DNA from: Prado023 sp963788325 | Lineage (GTDB): Bacteria > Actinomycetota > Actinomycetes > S36-B12 > CAIYMF01 | Assembly (NCBI GenBank): GCA_963788325.1 | Contig: CAWBGJ010000014.1 | Coordinates: forward strand, 434,001-498,000 | DNA: 64,000 nt | Direction of reading: 5' to 3' | Shown: piece by piece, positions 1 to 8,450 of the stretch | Numbering within the stretch: the first letter of the stretch is position 1 | Layout of the letters: every line of letters begins with the position of its first letter | Position numbers and translations under genes: made by a program | Notes under the pieces: generated by a model | The model's database searches: none | What the model was told of the DNA's origin: nothing | The model's input: only the letters and a program-made list of their open reading frames with translations

Positions 1-804
1 GGGCGGTGGTGGGTACCTGGTCGAGGTCGCTGAGATGACGACGATCCGCTCGGCGCCCAGGCCGACCGCCGGGTGCAGCGGGGCATTGAGCCGGACCCCG
101 CCGTCGATGTACCACGCCGCCGCGGCAGCGGGCTCACTGATCTGCACCGGGGGGAAGCCGACCGGGATCGCAGAGGAGGCCATCACGTGCTCGGCGGCCA
201 CCGGCGTGCGGACGACGTCGAGCGCGCGGGACGCGTCGCCCACGTACTCGCCGGGCACCTGCTCGTCGAGGAACACCACGCTGCGACCGCTGGCTGCCCC
301 GCAGGGCGCGACCTCGGTGTCGGCCGGCATCCGGGTGGCCACCACGCCGACGGCGGACAGCACACCGGAGCGCACGTTCGCCGCGAGCTGCTCGGTGGGC
401 AGGACCTCGTCTGCGGTGCGCTGCAGGGGTGCGGTGTTCAGCAGGCTGGTCAGCCCGGGGCCGCGCTCCAGGACCGCACCGGTCGCGTACTGGAGTCCGG
501 AGCGGGCCAGCGAGAACGGCAGCAGCGGGCGATAGACGTCGTCATCGCTCATCGAGGCCCAGACCTCGACGACCCGCTCGGCCGCGGCCGCCGCGCCTCG
601 GTGCAGCTCTGCTGCGAACAGGGTCGCGTTGATGCTCCCGGCGCTGGTGCCCAGCCAGATCGTCGGTGTCAGGCCCTGGCCCTCGAGCACCGGGATGATC
701 TCGGCCAGCGCACCGGCCTGGAAGGCCCCGCGCGCTGCGGCGCCGGAGAGCACGACCGCCACCTTCGTCCGCCCCTCGTCCATTCCAGTGCCCGGTGAGC
801 TCAT
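1..804 (-). CDS. patatin-like phospholipase, 3' end outside window
   Basis: Predicted cytoplasmic or membrane-associated serine lipid acyl hydrolase. The translated complement begins MSSPGTGMDEGRTKVAVVLS and shows the patatin oxyanion-type loop SGAAARGAFQAG, the nucleophile elbow GTSAGS (G-x-S-x-G) and the catalytic Asp in YIDGGVRLNAP, so both members of the Ser-Asp dyad are present. The C-terminus runs off the left edge. The start chosen is the ATG whose first bases overlap the TGA of the upstream AI-2E gene (ATGA, 4-nt overlap), with GGGGAGGA about 8 nt upstream, which implies translational coupling. Substrate is unknown; actinobacterial patatins range from phospholipases to non-specific esterases. 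Confidence 0.85.
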   Translation of the reverse strand, partial: MSSPGTGMDEGRTKVAVVLSGAAARGAFQAGALAEIIPVLEGQGLTPTIWLGTSAGSINATLFAAELHRGAAAAAERVVEVWASMSDDDVYRPLLPFSLARSGLQYATGAVLERGPGLTSLLNTAPLQRTADEVLPTEQLAANVRSGVLSAVGVVATRMPADTEVAPCGAASGRSVVFLDEQVPGEYVGDASRALDVVRTPVAAEHVMASSAIPVGFPPVQISEPAAAAAWYIDGGVRLNAPLHPAVGLGAERIVVISATSTRYPPPP

Positions 805-1967
805 GGCACCATCCTCCCCGTGACGGCGGCCGAGGACGCTGAGGTCTCGGCCAGGCGTTCAGCGCGCATCTCGCGACGCACCTGGGCCGCATAGCGCACC
901 AGCACATTGGCCACCGCCACGATCGGCACCGCGATGATCGCCCCGATCAGCCCGGCGATGATGGACCCGGCAGCCACGGCCAGCACCACCGCCAGGGGAT
1001 GCAGGGCGACCATGCGCCCCTGGATCAGGGGCTGGAGGATGTGGCCCTCGATCTGCTGGACCGCCAGGACGACGCCGGCCACGAGGAGGGCTGAGGTCCA
1101 CCCCATCGTGGCCAGGGCCACCAGCACCGCGACGGCGCCGGACACCAGCGCACCCACGATCGGGATGAAGGATCCGAAGAAGACCAGCACAGCGATCGCC
1201 CCTGCCAGCGGAACCCCGATCAGGGCCACACCCACCCCGATGCCGATCGCGTCGATCGCGGCGATCAGGACGGTCCCCCGCGCGTAGGACGACAGCGTCG
1301 ACCAGGACAGGTGCCCTGCCTCGTCGACACGGGCCCGCACACTGCGTGGGAACGCCCCCGTGACCCAGGTCCAGATCCCGGCTCCGTCATGGACGAAGAA
1401 GATGGTCGCGAACAGGGCTATGCCGGCCCCGCCGAGGACCTCCACCGCGGTGGAGGCGACGCCGAACGCAGACGAGGCGATTGCGCCGCCCCCCGACCCG
1501 AACCCATCGGTCAGCGAGCCCAGCGATCCCGATACCTGGTCCAGGCTGATCCCGAACGTCCGCGCCAGCCACTCGGTCACCTCGTCGAAGCCGTCGGTGA
1601 CCGCCGTCGCGATCGTCTCGGCCTGCCCAGCAAGCGACCGTCCGGCGAAGAACAGCACGGCGATCACACCTGCGGCGAAACCCACCAGGACCATGGCAGT
1701 GGCCACGACGCGTGGCACGCCCCATCCCTGGAGTCGCAGCGTGGCTGGCTGGAGGAGGGCGGTGACCAGCAGCGCCACGAAGAGTGCCACGAACAGCACC
1801 TGGAGGCGCACCGTCACGAATGCTGCCACGCTCACCAGGAGGAGGACCACCAGGATCCGCCACGACCATGCGGCCGCGATCCTCAGGCCGGCCGGCACCT
1901 CCCCTGTTGGCTGGCCGGTGCGCGTCTGCTCCCGCGGGCTCGGTGACGGGGCTTGCGGTGACGACAC
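801..1967 (-). CDS. AI-2E family transporter (PF01594)
   Basis: Polytopic membrane protein of the AI-2 exporter / YdiK-PerM superfamily, proposed to be an exporter or ion antiporter; the substrate cannot be told from sequence. About 388 residues with a Pro/Ser-rich N-terminus, a first hydrophobic block (AAWSWRILVVLLLVSVAAFV), paired helices, and the conserved C-terminal region with QQIEGHILQPLIQGR, the family signature. I chose GTG at 1967 because GGGAGG sits 5 nt upstream. A longer frame reaching 2057 adds about 30 residues with no ribosome site and no family similarity. Its stop overlaps the patatin start, so the two are probably one operon. Confidence 0.88.
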   Translation of the reverse strand: MSSPQAPSPSPREQTRTGQPTGEVPAGLRIAAAWSWRILVVLLLVSVAAFVTVRLQVLFVALFVALLVTALLQPATLRLQGWGVPRVVATAMVLVGFAAGVIAVLFFAGRSLAGQAETIATAVTDGFDEVTEWLARTFGISLDQVSGSLGSLTDGFGSGGGAIASSAFGVASTAVEVLGGAGIALFATIFFVHDGAGIWTWVTGAFPRSVRARVDEAGHLSWSTLSSYARGTVLIAAIDAIGIGVGVALIGVPLAGAIAVLVFFGSFIPIVGALVSGAVAVLVALATMGWTSALLVAGVVLAVQQIEGHILQPLIQGRMVALHPLAVVLAVAAGSIIAGLIGAIIAVPIVAVANVLVRYAAQVRREMRAERLAETSASSAAVTGRMVP

Positions 1968-2096
1968 GATCGCCTCCCAGCGGGTCGGTACACGGGGTGT
2001 CGGGCCGGGTCGTGCGACCGGCGGGTGGAACGTCAGGCTAGCGCTGATCGCGCGCACGCAGGCGGGAAGTGAGCCCGTGGCCGATCGGGTGGCCAG

Positions 2097-2558
2097 CTAC
2101 CCACCGAGCGCCGCGGCGGCCACGGTTGCACCCAGCTCCCGAGCCGCGGCCACGTCCGCGGAGGTGGGCGGTGCCACCACGGACAGCACAGGCGCCACCT
2201 GCCGCCAAGCCAGAGCGCCCGCGATCTTGTCCACCGCGCGGATCGCACCGGTGGTGTCGTCGTTGCCGTGCACCACCAACCCCCACGGCAGCCCCTGGGT
2301 CGCATCCAGGCAGGGGTAGTACACGGTGTCGAAGAAGTGCTTGAGCGCGCCGCTCATGTAGCCGATGTTGGCTGGGGTGAGCAGCACGATCGCCTGCGCG
2401 GCCAGGACGTCGGAGGCAGTCGCTGAGAGCGCCGGCTCCGCGACGACCTCGACGTCGGCAAGCTCGGGATCGGCGGCCCCGGCCAGGATCGCCTCGAGCA
2501 GCTCACGGACTGCCGGCGACGGGGTGTGGTGGACAACGAGCAGCCGAGCATTGGGCAC
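2097..2558 (-). CDS. flavodoxin-fold NAD(P)H-dependent reductase
   Basis: 153-residue protein resembling the NADPH-dependent FMN reductase / flavodoxin-like family. The N-terminal beta strand and phosphate loop read LLVVHHTPSPAVRELLEAI, and the second flavin-contact segment is LLTPANIGYMSGALKHFFD, a typical T/S-P-x-Y/N-x-G-x-x-S/G flavin loop. It probably acts as a small soluble flavoprotein oxidoreductase with an unknown electron acceptor. The start is GTG at 2558 with no strong Shine-Dalgarno, so leaderless initiation is possible. It is followed by the AI-2E gene on the same strand after about 130 nt. Confidence 0.75.
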   Translation of the reverse strand: MPNARLLVVHHTPSPAVRELLEAILAGAADPELADVEVVAEPALSATASDVLAAQAIVLLTPANIGYMSGALKHFFDTVYYPCLDATQGLPWGLVVHGNDDTTGAIRAVDKIAGALAWRQVAPVLSVVAPPTSADVAAARELGATVAAAALGG

Positions 2559-2948
2559 ATGCCGAGACTAGCCCTGACCGGTCGGCACCCGCCGCCGCCG
2601 GCCGAGCCCCCGCGACCCTGGAACGCCGAGTTCTGGTTGAACCCGGGCATCGCGGGACTCCCGCGACCCTGGAACGCCGAGTTCTGGTTGATAGATCCGC
2701 GGAGCGCTGGTGATTTCGACCATGCGGAGCGCGTTCGGGGGCGCGAGCCCCTTCACGAGGACGCCTTTCCACCAGAACTCGGCGTTCCCGCCGACTAGAC
2801 GTCGTTCCGAGCCAAAGGAACGCGCCGGGGCACCAACTCGATGCCCACCACCGCTCGCCGCCGGGCAGTGCGCTCCGTCTGACACCACAGCCGACTCATG
2901 GCGGAGGGCCCGCGGCTCGGACCGGCCAGGCCCTCGCGGGACTCGGCC
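2559..2948. other. non-coding interval with repeats
   Basis: This 390-base gap separates the minus-strand acyl-CoA dehydrogenase (ending at 2949) from the minus-strand flavodoxin-fold gene (starting at 2558). Apart from the repeat family listed separately at 2610-2788 I see no gene. The frames crossing it consist of repeated Arg/Ser/Pro-rich peptide with no family resemblance. It probably carries the promoter of the flavodoxin-fold gene. Confidence 0.6.
2610..2788. repeat. 18-31 bp repeat, two direct copies and one inverted
   Basis: A 31-nt sequence occurs perfectly at 2610-2640 and 2661-2691 (51-nt period). Its core, GGAACGCCGAGTTCTGGT, recurs in inverted orientation at 2771-2788. The inverted copy can pair with either direct copy to give an 18-bp stem. 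The copies lie only in non-coding DNA. This is compatible with a dispersed repeat (REP/MITE-like) or a protein-binding array; the sequence alone does not decide. Confidence 0.85.
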
Positions 2949-4103
2949 TCAGAACCCGAGGCGGCGTGCGGCGAACTCGGTCATGACGTCGGTCGCACCG
3001 CCGCCGATAGCCAGAACTCGCACGTCGCGGTAGTGCCGCTCCACCTCGCTGGACCGCATGTACCCCATCCCGCCGAAGATCTGGACCGCCTGGTAGGCGA
3101 CGTGCTCGGCGGCCGCCACAGCGGTGTTCTTGGCCAGCGCCGCCTCGGCGATGACGTCCTGCCCGGCGACGTGGCGCCGAGCGATCTCGCGCGTGTAGAC
3201 CCGGGCCACGTCAACCTGACGATGCATCTCGACCAGCTGGTGGCGCACCACCTGGTGGCGGTTCAGCGGCTTGCCGAACGTGTGCCGCTCCCGCGCCCAT
3301 GCAAGCGTGAGGTCCAGGCAGCGCTGCGCGGTGGCGTAGGCCTGCACAGCCAGCGACAGCCGCTCAACCACGAACTGCGCGGCGATCTGGAGGAATCCGC
3401 TGTCTTGGGCCCCGACCAGGTTGGACGCAGGCACGCGGCACCCGGTGAACGCCAGCTCGGCGGTGTCCGAGCACAGCCAGCCCATCTTCTCCAGCCGCCG
3501 GGACACAGCGAACCCCGGCGCGTCAGTGGGCACGACGAGCAGCGAGATCCCAGCGAACCCCGGCCCGCCTGTGCGCACCGCGACCGTGATGAAGTCCGCG
3601 CGCGCCGCCGACGTGATGAAGGTCTTGGCCCCGTCGACGACGAACTCGTCGCCGTCGCGGACGGCGCGCGCGCGCAGTGCCGCAACGTCGGAGCCGCCGT
3701 CGGGCTCGGTGATCGCCAGCGCGGCGATCTGCTCGCCTGCGAGCACCGGTCGCACGAACCGGTCGACCTGCTCCGGATCGCCGGCCGCGATGATGTGCGG
3801 CAGTGCGATCCCGTGCGTGAACAGCCCGGCGATCAGCCCCCCGCTGCCCCCGGCCAGCAGGACCTCCTCCGTGACAACAGCCGTGTCGAGGAAGTCCCCA
3901 CCCTGGCCGCCGACCTCCTCGGCGAAGCCGACGCCCAGCAGCCCCGCGTGCGCCGCCTTGCGATGCAGCGCACGCGGGATCTCCCCGGCGCGCTCCCAGT
4001 CCGCGAGGCCACCGAGCACCTCACGCTCCACAAAATCCCGGGTCAGTGCGCGCAGCGCCCGACGCTCGGCAGTGGCAAACGGGTCCTCGAGATCATGGGC
4101 CAT
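2949..4103 (-). CDS. acyl-CoA dehydrogenase family protein
   Basis: 384-residue FAD enzyme of the usual acyl-CoA dehydrogenase length, catalysing alpha,beta-desaturation of an acyl-CoA with electrons passed to ETF. Visible features are the helical N-domain, the FAD/substrate segment ALAITEPDGGSD, the beta-domain DGAKTFITSAARADF, and the C-terminal QIFGGMGYMRSSEVERHYRD. The C-terminal region reads AIGGGATDVM rather than YEGTSEI, so the usual catalytic Glu is absent there. A Glu in the helix-G segment FVVERLSLA matches the position used by isovaleryl-CoA dehydrogenase-type enzymes, suggesting a branched or short-chain substrate (inference). ATG at 4103 starts it. No obvious pathway partners adjoin. 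Confidence 0.9.
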   Translation of the reverse strand: MAHDLEDPFATAERRALRALTRDFVEREVLGGLADWERAGEIPRALHRKAAHAGLLGVGFAEEVGGQGGDFLDTAVVTEEVLLAGGSGGLIAGLFTHGIALPHIIAAGDPEQVDRFVRPVLAGEQIAALAITEPDGGSDVAALRARAVRDGDEFVVDGAKTFITSAARADFITVAVRTGGPGFAGISLLVVPTDAPGFAVSRRLEKMGWLCSDTAELAFTGCRVPASNLVGAQDSGFLQIAAQFVVERLSLAVQAYATAQRCLDLTLAWARERHTFGKPLNRHQVVRHQLVEMHRQVDVARVYTREIARRHVAGQDVIAEAALAKNTAVAAAEHVAYQAVQIFGGMGYMRSSEVERHYRDVRVLAIGGGATDVMTEFAARRLGF

Positions 4104-4177
4104 GGCGCCACGCTATTGCGTCAGGCCGGATCCGATCACGCGGCCGTCCCGCTCCTCACCCGGAGCAGCGCGCCGGA

Positions 4178-4501
4178 CTATGCCGGGTCCGCAGAGGTGA
4201 CGACCTCAAAGCTCCAGATCGTCGAGCCCGAGGCGGCGGGCCGCTCGCCCTCACCCCGACCGCTGGCCTGGCCGTGGCCGGCCGCGAACGACTGGGACTG
4301 GGTCCATGCGTCGAAAGACGCCCGGTCGTCCCAGCGCGTGTAGACCAGGTAGTCATCGGTGCCGGCCACTGGCCGCAACAACTCGAAGTGCTGGAACCCG
4401 GCGGCGGTCTCCACCGAACCGGCGCGGCGGGCGAACCTCTGCTCGAGGGTCTCGCCGGCCCCGGAGGGGACGGTCAGGACGTTCATGGCGACGAAGGTCA
4501 T
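4178..4501 (-). CDS. antibiotic-biosynthesis-monooxygenase-fold protein, MhuD-like haem oxygenase candidate
   Basis: 107-residue ferredoxin-like (ABM) domain protein. It resembles mycobacterial MhuD, a dimeric haem-degrading enzyme, in N-terminal Asn7, the block RFARRAGSVETAAGF, FELLRPV, and Trp66 in AWTQSQSF. The His that ligates haem in MhuD (His75 as I recall it) appears as His76 in SFAAGHGQ, one residue displaced. I rejected a longer upstream frame beginning near 4681 because it is Arg/Pro-rich and overlaps the divergent yceI. The start is ATG at 4501. If it binds haem it would release iron from haem; without that it is only an ABM-fold protein. Confidence 0.78.
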   Translation of the reverse strand: MTFVAMNVLTVPSGAGETLEQRFARRAGSVETAAGFQHFELLRPVAGTDDYLVYTRWDDRASFDAWTQSQSFAAGHGQASGRGEGERPAASGSTIWSFEVVTSADPA

Positions 4502-4604
4502 GGGTCCATGCTCGCGCACTCCCGCGACTTCTGCCCGAGTCCGCGCCCGCCTGTCCGCGACCCCGCCTGCCGGGCCCGGCCACCGGAGGGGGCACGATGG
4601 CCCC

Positions 4605-5138
4605 ATGCACCTCAGCCCGCAGGACGGAACGCTCACGCTTCGCACCGGCGTCACGGGATCGGCGGCGCGGATGGGGCACAACCTCGTCCTGGCGATCGAC
4701 CAGTGGTCCGCCGTGGTCGATCGTCAGGGCCCTGACCCGATCGGTGTCACGCTGAGGGCTGACCTGCGCAGCATGCGCGTCGAGTCCGGCAGCGGAGGCG
4801 TCAAGCCTCTGAGCGAGGGCGATCGGCGCACCATCCGCGACAACGCCCTGAGGTCCCTGGGAGCCGACCGGCACCCCGAGGTCACCTTCGTCTCCGAGTC
4901 CGTGACCCGCGTCAACGGCGGCCTGGACGTCGCTGGGACGGTATCCATCCACGGGCACTCCGAGCCGCTGGAAGCCAGCGTCGACCTGCTCGAGTCTACC
5001 GACCGGATCAGCGCCCGGTGCACCGTCGCGGTACGGCAGTCCTCGTTCGGAGTACAGCCCTACAGTGCGATGCTGGGCCAGTTGAAGGTCGCCGACGAGG
5101 TCCAGGTCGACCTCTCGATCACCCTCGCGCTGACCTGA
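4605..5138 (+). CDS. YceI family protein
   Basis: 177-residue lipocalin-like YceI domain; family members bind isoprenoid or fatty-acyl chains and are often stress- or envelope-linked. The family pattern is visible: MHLSPQDGTLTLRTGVTG, GHNLVLAIDQWSAVV (the H-x-L segment), the variable strand DLRSMRVESGSG, RRTIRDNALRSLGADRHPEV and the final strand region QPYSAMLGQLKVADEVQVDL. There is no signal peptide, unlike the periplasmic E. coli protein. ATG 4605 is preceded by GGAGGGGG. It is divergent from the MhuD-like gene with about 100 nt between starts. Confidence 0.88.
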   Translation: MHLSPQDGTLTLRTGVTGSAARMGHNLVLAIDQWSAVVDRQGPDPIGVTLRADLRSMRVESGSGGVKPLSEGDRRTIRDNALRSLGADRHPEVTFVSESVTRVNGGLDVAGTVSIHGHSEPLEASVDLLESTDRISARCTVAVRQSSFGVQPYSAMLGQLKVADEVQVDLSITLALT

Positions 5139-5223
5139 GTCGATGTGGGGTTGATCACCCACCCCACGCCGCCGCGCGGAGAACTTGCGCTGAGCGTCGC
5201 CAACCACCAAGATGATCTTGAGG

Positions 5224-5260
5224 CCCCGCTGCTTGCTCCCCCGTCGGCAGCGGGGTTCTC
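5224..5260 (+). terminator. hairpin followed by TTCTC
   Basis: CCCCGCTGC at 5224-5232 pairs perfectly with GCAGCGGGG at 5247-5255 (9 bp, 14-nt loop) and is followed by TTCTC. It lies about 86 nt after the yceI stop and before the next plus-strand gene. It is a plausible intrinsic-type terminator for yceI, although the U-tract is poor, as is common in high-GC actinobacteria. Confidence 0.5.
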
Positions 5261-5349
5261 ACATGTCCGGCCTCGCCCGGGCGTCCTCCGGGCCCAGGCA
5301 GTGGTTGGCTGGAACTCGACAGCCAGTGCCCGCGCTCGAGGAGGAACCC

Positions 5350-5883
5350 ATGTCGATTCAACGCCCGATCGCCCCCGATCCCTACGACTTCCTGCCGCCC
5401 CGCCCCTGGTTCACCGTGACCAGCGCCGACCTGGTCGAGGGCGACGACATGCCGGCGGCCCATGTGCACGGCTCGGCGGGTGGCCAGGACATCTCCCCGC
5501 ACCTGGCCTGGTCCGGGGCACCCGAGGCCACCAAGGGCTACGCCGTGACGTGCCTGGACCCCGACGCCCCCACGGGGTGCGGGTACTGGCACTGGTCGCT
5601 GACGGACCTGCCCGCCTCAGTCACCGAGCTGGCCAGGGGCGCGGGCGGCTCGGACTCGGCGCTGCCAGGTGGCTTCCACGCGAGCACCGACTTCGGCACG
5701 GCCCAGTACTCGGGCGCCGCACCGCCGCAGGGCGATCACCCGCACCGCTACATGTTCGTCGTGCACGCGATGGACGTCGACGAGCTGGGGGTGGGGCCGG
5801 GCGGCTCACCAGTCGCGGTCGCCTTCATGCTGGCCTTCCACACGCTGGCCCGAGCCCGGATCACGGTGACGTTCGCGCACTGA
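5350..5883 (+). CDS. YbhB/YbcL family PEBP-like protein
   Basis: 177-residue phosphatidylethanolamine-binding-protein fold (Raf-kinase-inhibitor-like in bacterial annotation). The conserved anion-binding elements are visible: DISPHLAWSGAPEATKGYAV, DPDAPTGCGYWHW (the D-P-D-A-P motif followed by W-H-W) and the C-terminal HRYMFVVHAMDVDEL. ATG 5350 has an excellent AGGAGGAA about 5 nt upstream, so I rejected the upstream in-frame ATG at 5212. The biological ligand is unknown; bacterial members are soluble and of unclear physiology. Confidence 0.9.
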   Translation: MSIQRPIAPDPYDFLPPRPWFTVTSADLVEGDDMPAAHVHGSAGGQDISPHLAWSGAPEATKGYAVTCLDPDAPTGCGYWHWSLTDLPASVTELARGAGGSDSALPGGFHASTDFGTAQYSGAAPPQGDHPHRYMFVVHAMDVDELGVGPGGSPVAVAFMLAFHTLARARITVTFAH

Positions 5884-5926
5884 GCGTCCGATCGGGCGGC
5901 ACGCAGCAGCCGCCTACGATGGCGCG

Positions 5927-7144
5927 ATGACCCTCTTCGCGCCGATCCGTGGCCTCTGCCCGCCCCCGCAGGTCGCCGCCCAGGTTGCCGAACTGCCCTA
6001 TGACGTCATGGATCGAGACGAGGCGCTGGCGATGGCCACCGGTCGCCCGCACTCGTTCCTGCACGTCTCCCGACCGGACATCGACCTGCCCGCCGACGTC
6101 GCCAGCAGCGACCCGCGCGCGCATGTGCTGGCTGGCCAGGCGTTCGCCCGGTTGATCGCCGACGACCTGCTGGTGCCCGACCCGGATGCCCGGTTCCACG
6201 CCTACCGGCTCACCCGGGGCAGCCACGCCCAGACCGGTGTCGTCGGCGGCGCGAGCACGGCGGCCTACGACGCCGGCCTGATCCGTCGGCATGAGACCAC
6301 TCGGCCCGACAAGCAGGCCGACCGGGCCGCGCACATGCTGGCGGTCGGTGCCCAGACCGGTCCGGCATTCCTCATCCACCGACCCAGCCCCCTGATCGCC
6401 GAGGTCCTGGCCGGGGTCACCGCTGACCCGGCCCCCACGGACTTCGTCGGGCCCGGGGCGGTGCGCCACGAGGTCTGGCCGATCACCGATCCGGGCGCCC
6501 TGGAGACCCTCACCGCTGCCTACGACGAGGTCGGTGTGCTCTACATCGCCGATGGCCACCACCGCAGCGCGGCCGCGTCGATGGTGCACGCCCAGCAACC
6601 CACTCCTGCCACGGCCCGGTTCCTGGCGGTGGCGTTCCCTGCCGATGAGGTGACGCTGCTGCCCTACAACCGGCTCGTCCGGGCCCCCGACGGCGTGGGC
6701 GCGCAGGACCTGCTGGACTCGATCGCCGAGACCTTCACGGTGGAAGCCTCCGAGGGCCCGGTCACCCCGGCGGCGCCCGGCCGGTTCGGCCTGCACCTGG
6801 CGGGGCGCTGGTACGTGCTGGGCGCCCCGGACCACTTGCGCACAGCTGCGGACCCCGCCGACCAGCTCGACGTCGCCGTCCTGGGCCGGTGCCTGCTCGA
6901 GCCCCTGCTGGGCATCGCCGACCCACGGACCGACCCGCGGATCGGCTTCGTGGGCGGGGTGCGGCCCGTGGCCGAGCTGGAGGCCGCGGTCGCCTCGGGC
7001 CAGTGGACCGCCGCGTTCACGCTCTACCCCACCACGGTCGAGGACCTCATCGCGGTGGCCGATGCCCAGGGCATCATGCCGCCGAAGTCGACCTGGTTCG
7101 AGCCGAAGCTGCTCGACGGCCTGGTCAGCCACGTGGTGGGCTGA
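5927..7144 (+). CDS. DUF1015 family protein
   Basis: 405 residues, the usual size for DUF1015 (PF06245), a conserved family of unassigned function common in bacteria and some archaea. Signatures seen are the N-terminal APIRGLCPP, LPYDVMDRDEALA, FLHVSRPDIDLP, and the most conserved block YIADGHHRSAAAS near residue 205-220. The His-His-Arg cluster suggests a phosphate or metal site (inference). ATG 5927 lies 43 nt after the PEBP stop without a good ribosome site, so it may be leaderless or coupled. Nothing in the context assigns a pathway. Confidence 0.88.
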   Translation: MTLFAPIRGLCPPPQVAAQVAELPYDVMDRDEALAMATGRPHSFLHVSRPDIDLPADVASSDPRAHVLAGQAFARLIADDLLVPDPDARFHAYRLTRGSHAQTGVVGGASTAAYDAGLIRRHETTRPDKQADRAAHMLAVGAQTGPAFLIHRPSPLIAEVLAGVTADPAPTDFVGPGAVRHEVWPITDPGALETLTAAYDEVGVLYIADGHHRSAAASMVHAQQPTPATARFLAVAFPADEVTLLPYNRLVRAPDGVGAQDLLDSIAETFTVEASEGPVTPAAPGRFGLHLAGRWYVLGAPDHLRTAADPADQLDVAVLGRCLLEPLLGIADPRTDPRIGFVGGVRPVAELEAAVASGQWTAAFTLYPTTVEDLIAVADAQGIMPPKSTWFEPKLLDGLVSHVVG

Positions 7145-7170
7145 ACGGCCCCAGACGCCGGCCCCGTCCC

Positions 7171-7230
7171 CGCGCGGACACCGGCACAGACGCCGCCACA
7201 GACACCGCCACAGACACCGCTACGGACACC
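7171..7230. repeat. imperfect 12-bp tandem repeat in the lcp leader
   Basis: Five adjoining 12-nt units of the type GCCACAGACACC occupy 7171-7230. The middle two are identical and the outer ones diverge. They lie between the DUF1015 stop and the LCP start, ending 47 nt before the ATG. They could alter the leader length or simply be slippage-derived; no coding frame of interest uses them. Confidence 0.7.
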
Positions 7231-7277
7231 CCGAGGGCTACCCTGACCGAAGGTGCCGAGCAGGCAGGTGGGTGGGC

Positions 7278-8423
7278 ATGGAGCGGACCGCGCATCCCCG
7301 ACGACGTCGGGCGCTGCGGATCACGGCCGTGGTGGTCCTGCTCGCTCTCGTCAGTGCCGCGGTCCTGCTCTGGCTGGCCTACCGGAACCTGGACTCCAAC
7401 ATCGAGACGATCGACCCGGGCGAGGGCCTGGGCGACGTACGCCCGGCCAAGGAGAACGAGGCCCTGAACATCCTGGCCATCGGCTCGGACACCCGTGAGG
7501 GCGCCAACAGCACGGTGGGCGGGGACTCCCCCGGCCTGGCCGACACCACGATGCTCCTGCACCTCTCGGCCGACAACAGCTGGGCCGCGGGAGTGAGCAT
7601 CCCGCGCGACTCGATGGTGCAGATGCCCGATTGCGTCGGGCCCGACGGGGCGGTCGTGCCCGGGGAGTTGCGCCAGTTCAACGCCGCCTACGTCATCGGC
7701 GGACCGGTCTGCGTCCAGCGCACGATGGAGTCGCTGACCGGCATCGCCATCGACCACTTCGTCGTCGTGGACTTCGTCGGCTTCGTGAACATGGTCGATG
7801 CCGTGGGCGGGGTGACGGTCTACATCGCGGCCCCGATCAACGATCCCGAGTCGAACATCTACTTCGACGCGGGCTGCCAGACCCTCGACGGCCAGCAGGC
7901 CCTGGACTACGTGCGCGTGCGCAAGGGGGTCGACGGTGGCAACGGTTCGGACATCCAGCGCATCGAGCGCCAGCAGCAGTTCCTCTCCGCGCTGATCCAG
8001 GAGGTCACCTCGACGGGAGTGCTGTTCAACCCGGTGGAGCTCTACCAGTTCCTCGACGCGGCGACCTCGTCGGTGACCACAGACCCGGGCATGGGCAGCA
8101 TCCGGGCGCTGGCATCGGTAGCCGTGCGCGCCCGCGAGGTCGGCCTCGATGAGATCGAGTTCACCACCGTGCCCAACGAGCCCTGGCCGCCGGATCCGAA
8201 CCGGGTCCAGTGGATGCAGCCCGAGGCCGACGAGCTCTGGACCTCCCTGCGCCTGGACCAGCCGCTGAGCACCCCCAGCCCGAGCCCGGGGTCCAGCGAG
8301 GACCCCCCTGCCTCAACCAGCCCGGGGGCTGGCGACGGGGCGTCGACGCCGGGGCCCACACCGTCGGGCACCGCCCCGGCGGTCACGTCCCCGGGCGACA
8401 CTCCCACCTGCCCCGCCAACTGA
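7278..8423 (+). CDS. LytR-CpsA-Psr (LCP) family cell-wall ligase
   Basis: 381-residue membrane-anchored LCP protein, a family that transfers undecaprenyl-linked glycopolymers onto peptidoglycan. It has a short Arg-rich cytoplasmic head, one transmembrane helix at about residues 14-34 (ALRITAVVVLLALVSAAVLL), then the extracytoplasmic LCP domain with LNILAIGSDTR, ADTTMLLHL, SIPRDSMVQMP, FNAAYVIGGP, FVNMVDAVGGV and ALDYVRVRKG, and finally a Pro/Ser/Thr-rich tail of about 60 residues. The ATG at 7278 places the helix properly after the RRRR cluster. Which polymer it ligates (teichoic-acid-like or arabinogalactan-like) cannot be seen. Confidence 0.92.
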   Translation: MERTAHPRRRRALRITAVVVLLALVSAAVLLWLAYRNLDSNIETIDPGEGLGDVRPAKENEALNILAIGSDTREGANSTVGGDSPGLADTTMLLHLSADNSWAAGVSIPRDSMVQMPDCVGPDGAVVPGELRQFNAAYVIGGPVCVQRTMESLTGIAIDHFVVVDFVGFVNMVDAVGGVTVYIAAPINDPESNIYFDAGCQTLDGQQALDYVRVRKGVDGGNGSDIQRIERQQQFLSALIQEVTSTGVLFNPVELYQFLDAATSSVTTDPGMGSIRALASVAVRAREVGLDEIEFTTVPNEPWPPDPNRVQWMQPEADELWTSLRLDQPLSTPSPSPGSSEDPPASTSPGAGDGASTPGPTPSGTAPAVTSPGDTPTCPAN

Positions 8424-8450
8424 CTGCGCGCTGGCCCCATGGGCCCCTCG

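Noticed and set aside
2503..2888. Small repeat-containing proteins in the 2.6-2.9 kb gap
   Set aside because: The peptides are merely translations of the 31-bp DNA repeat and differ by frame and strand; no start sites.
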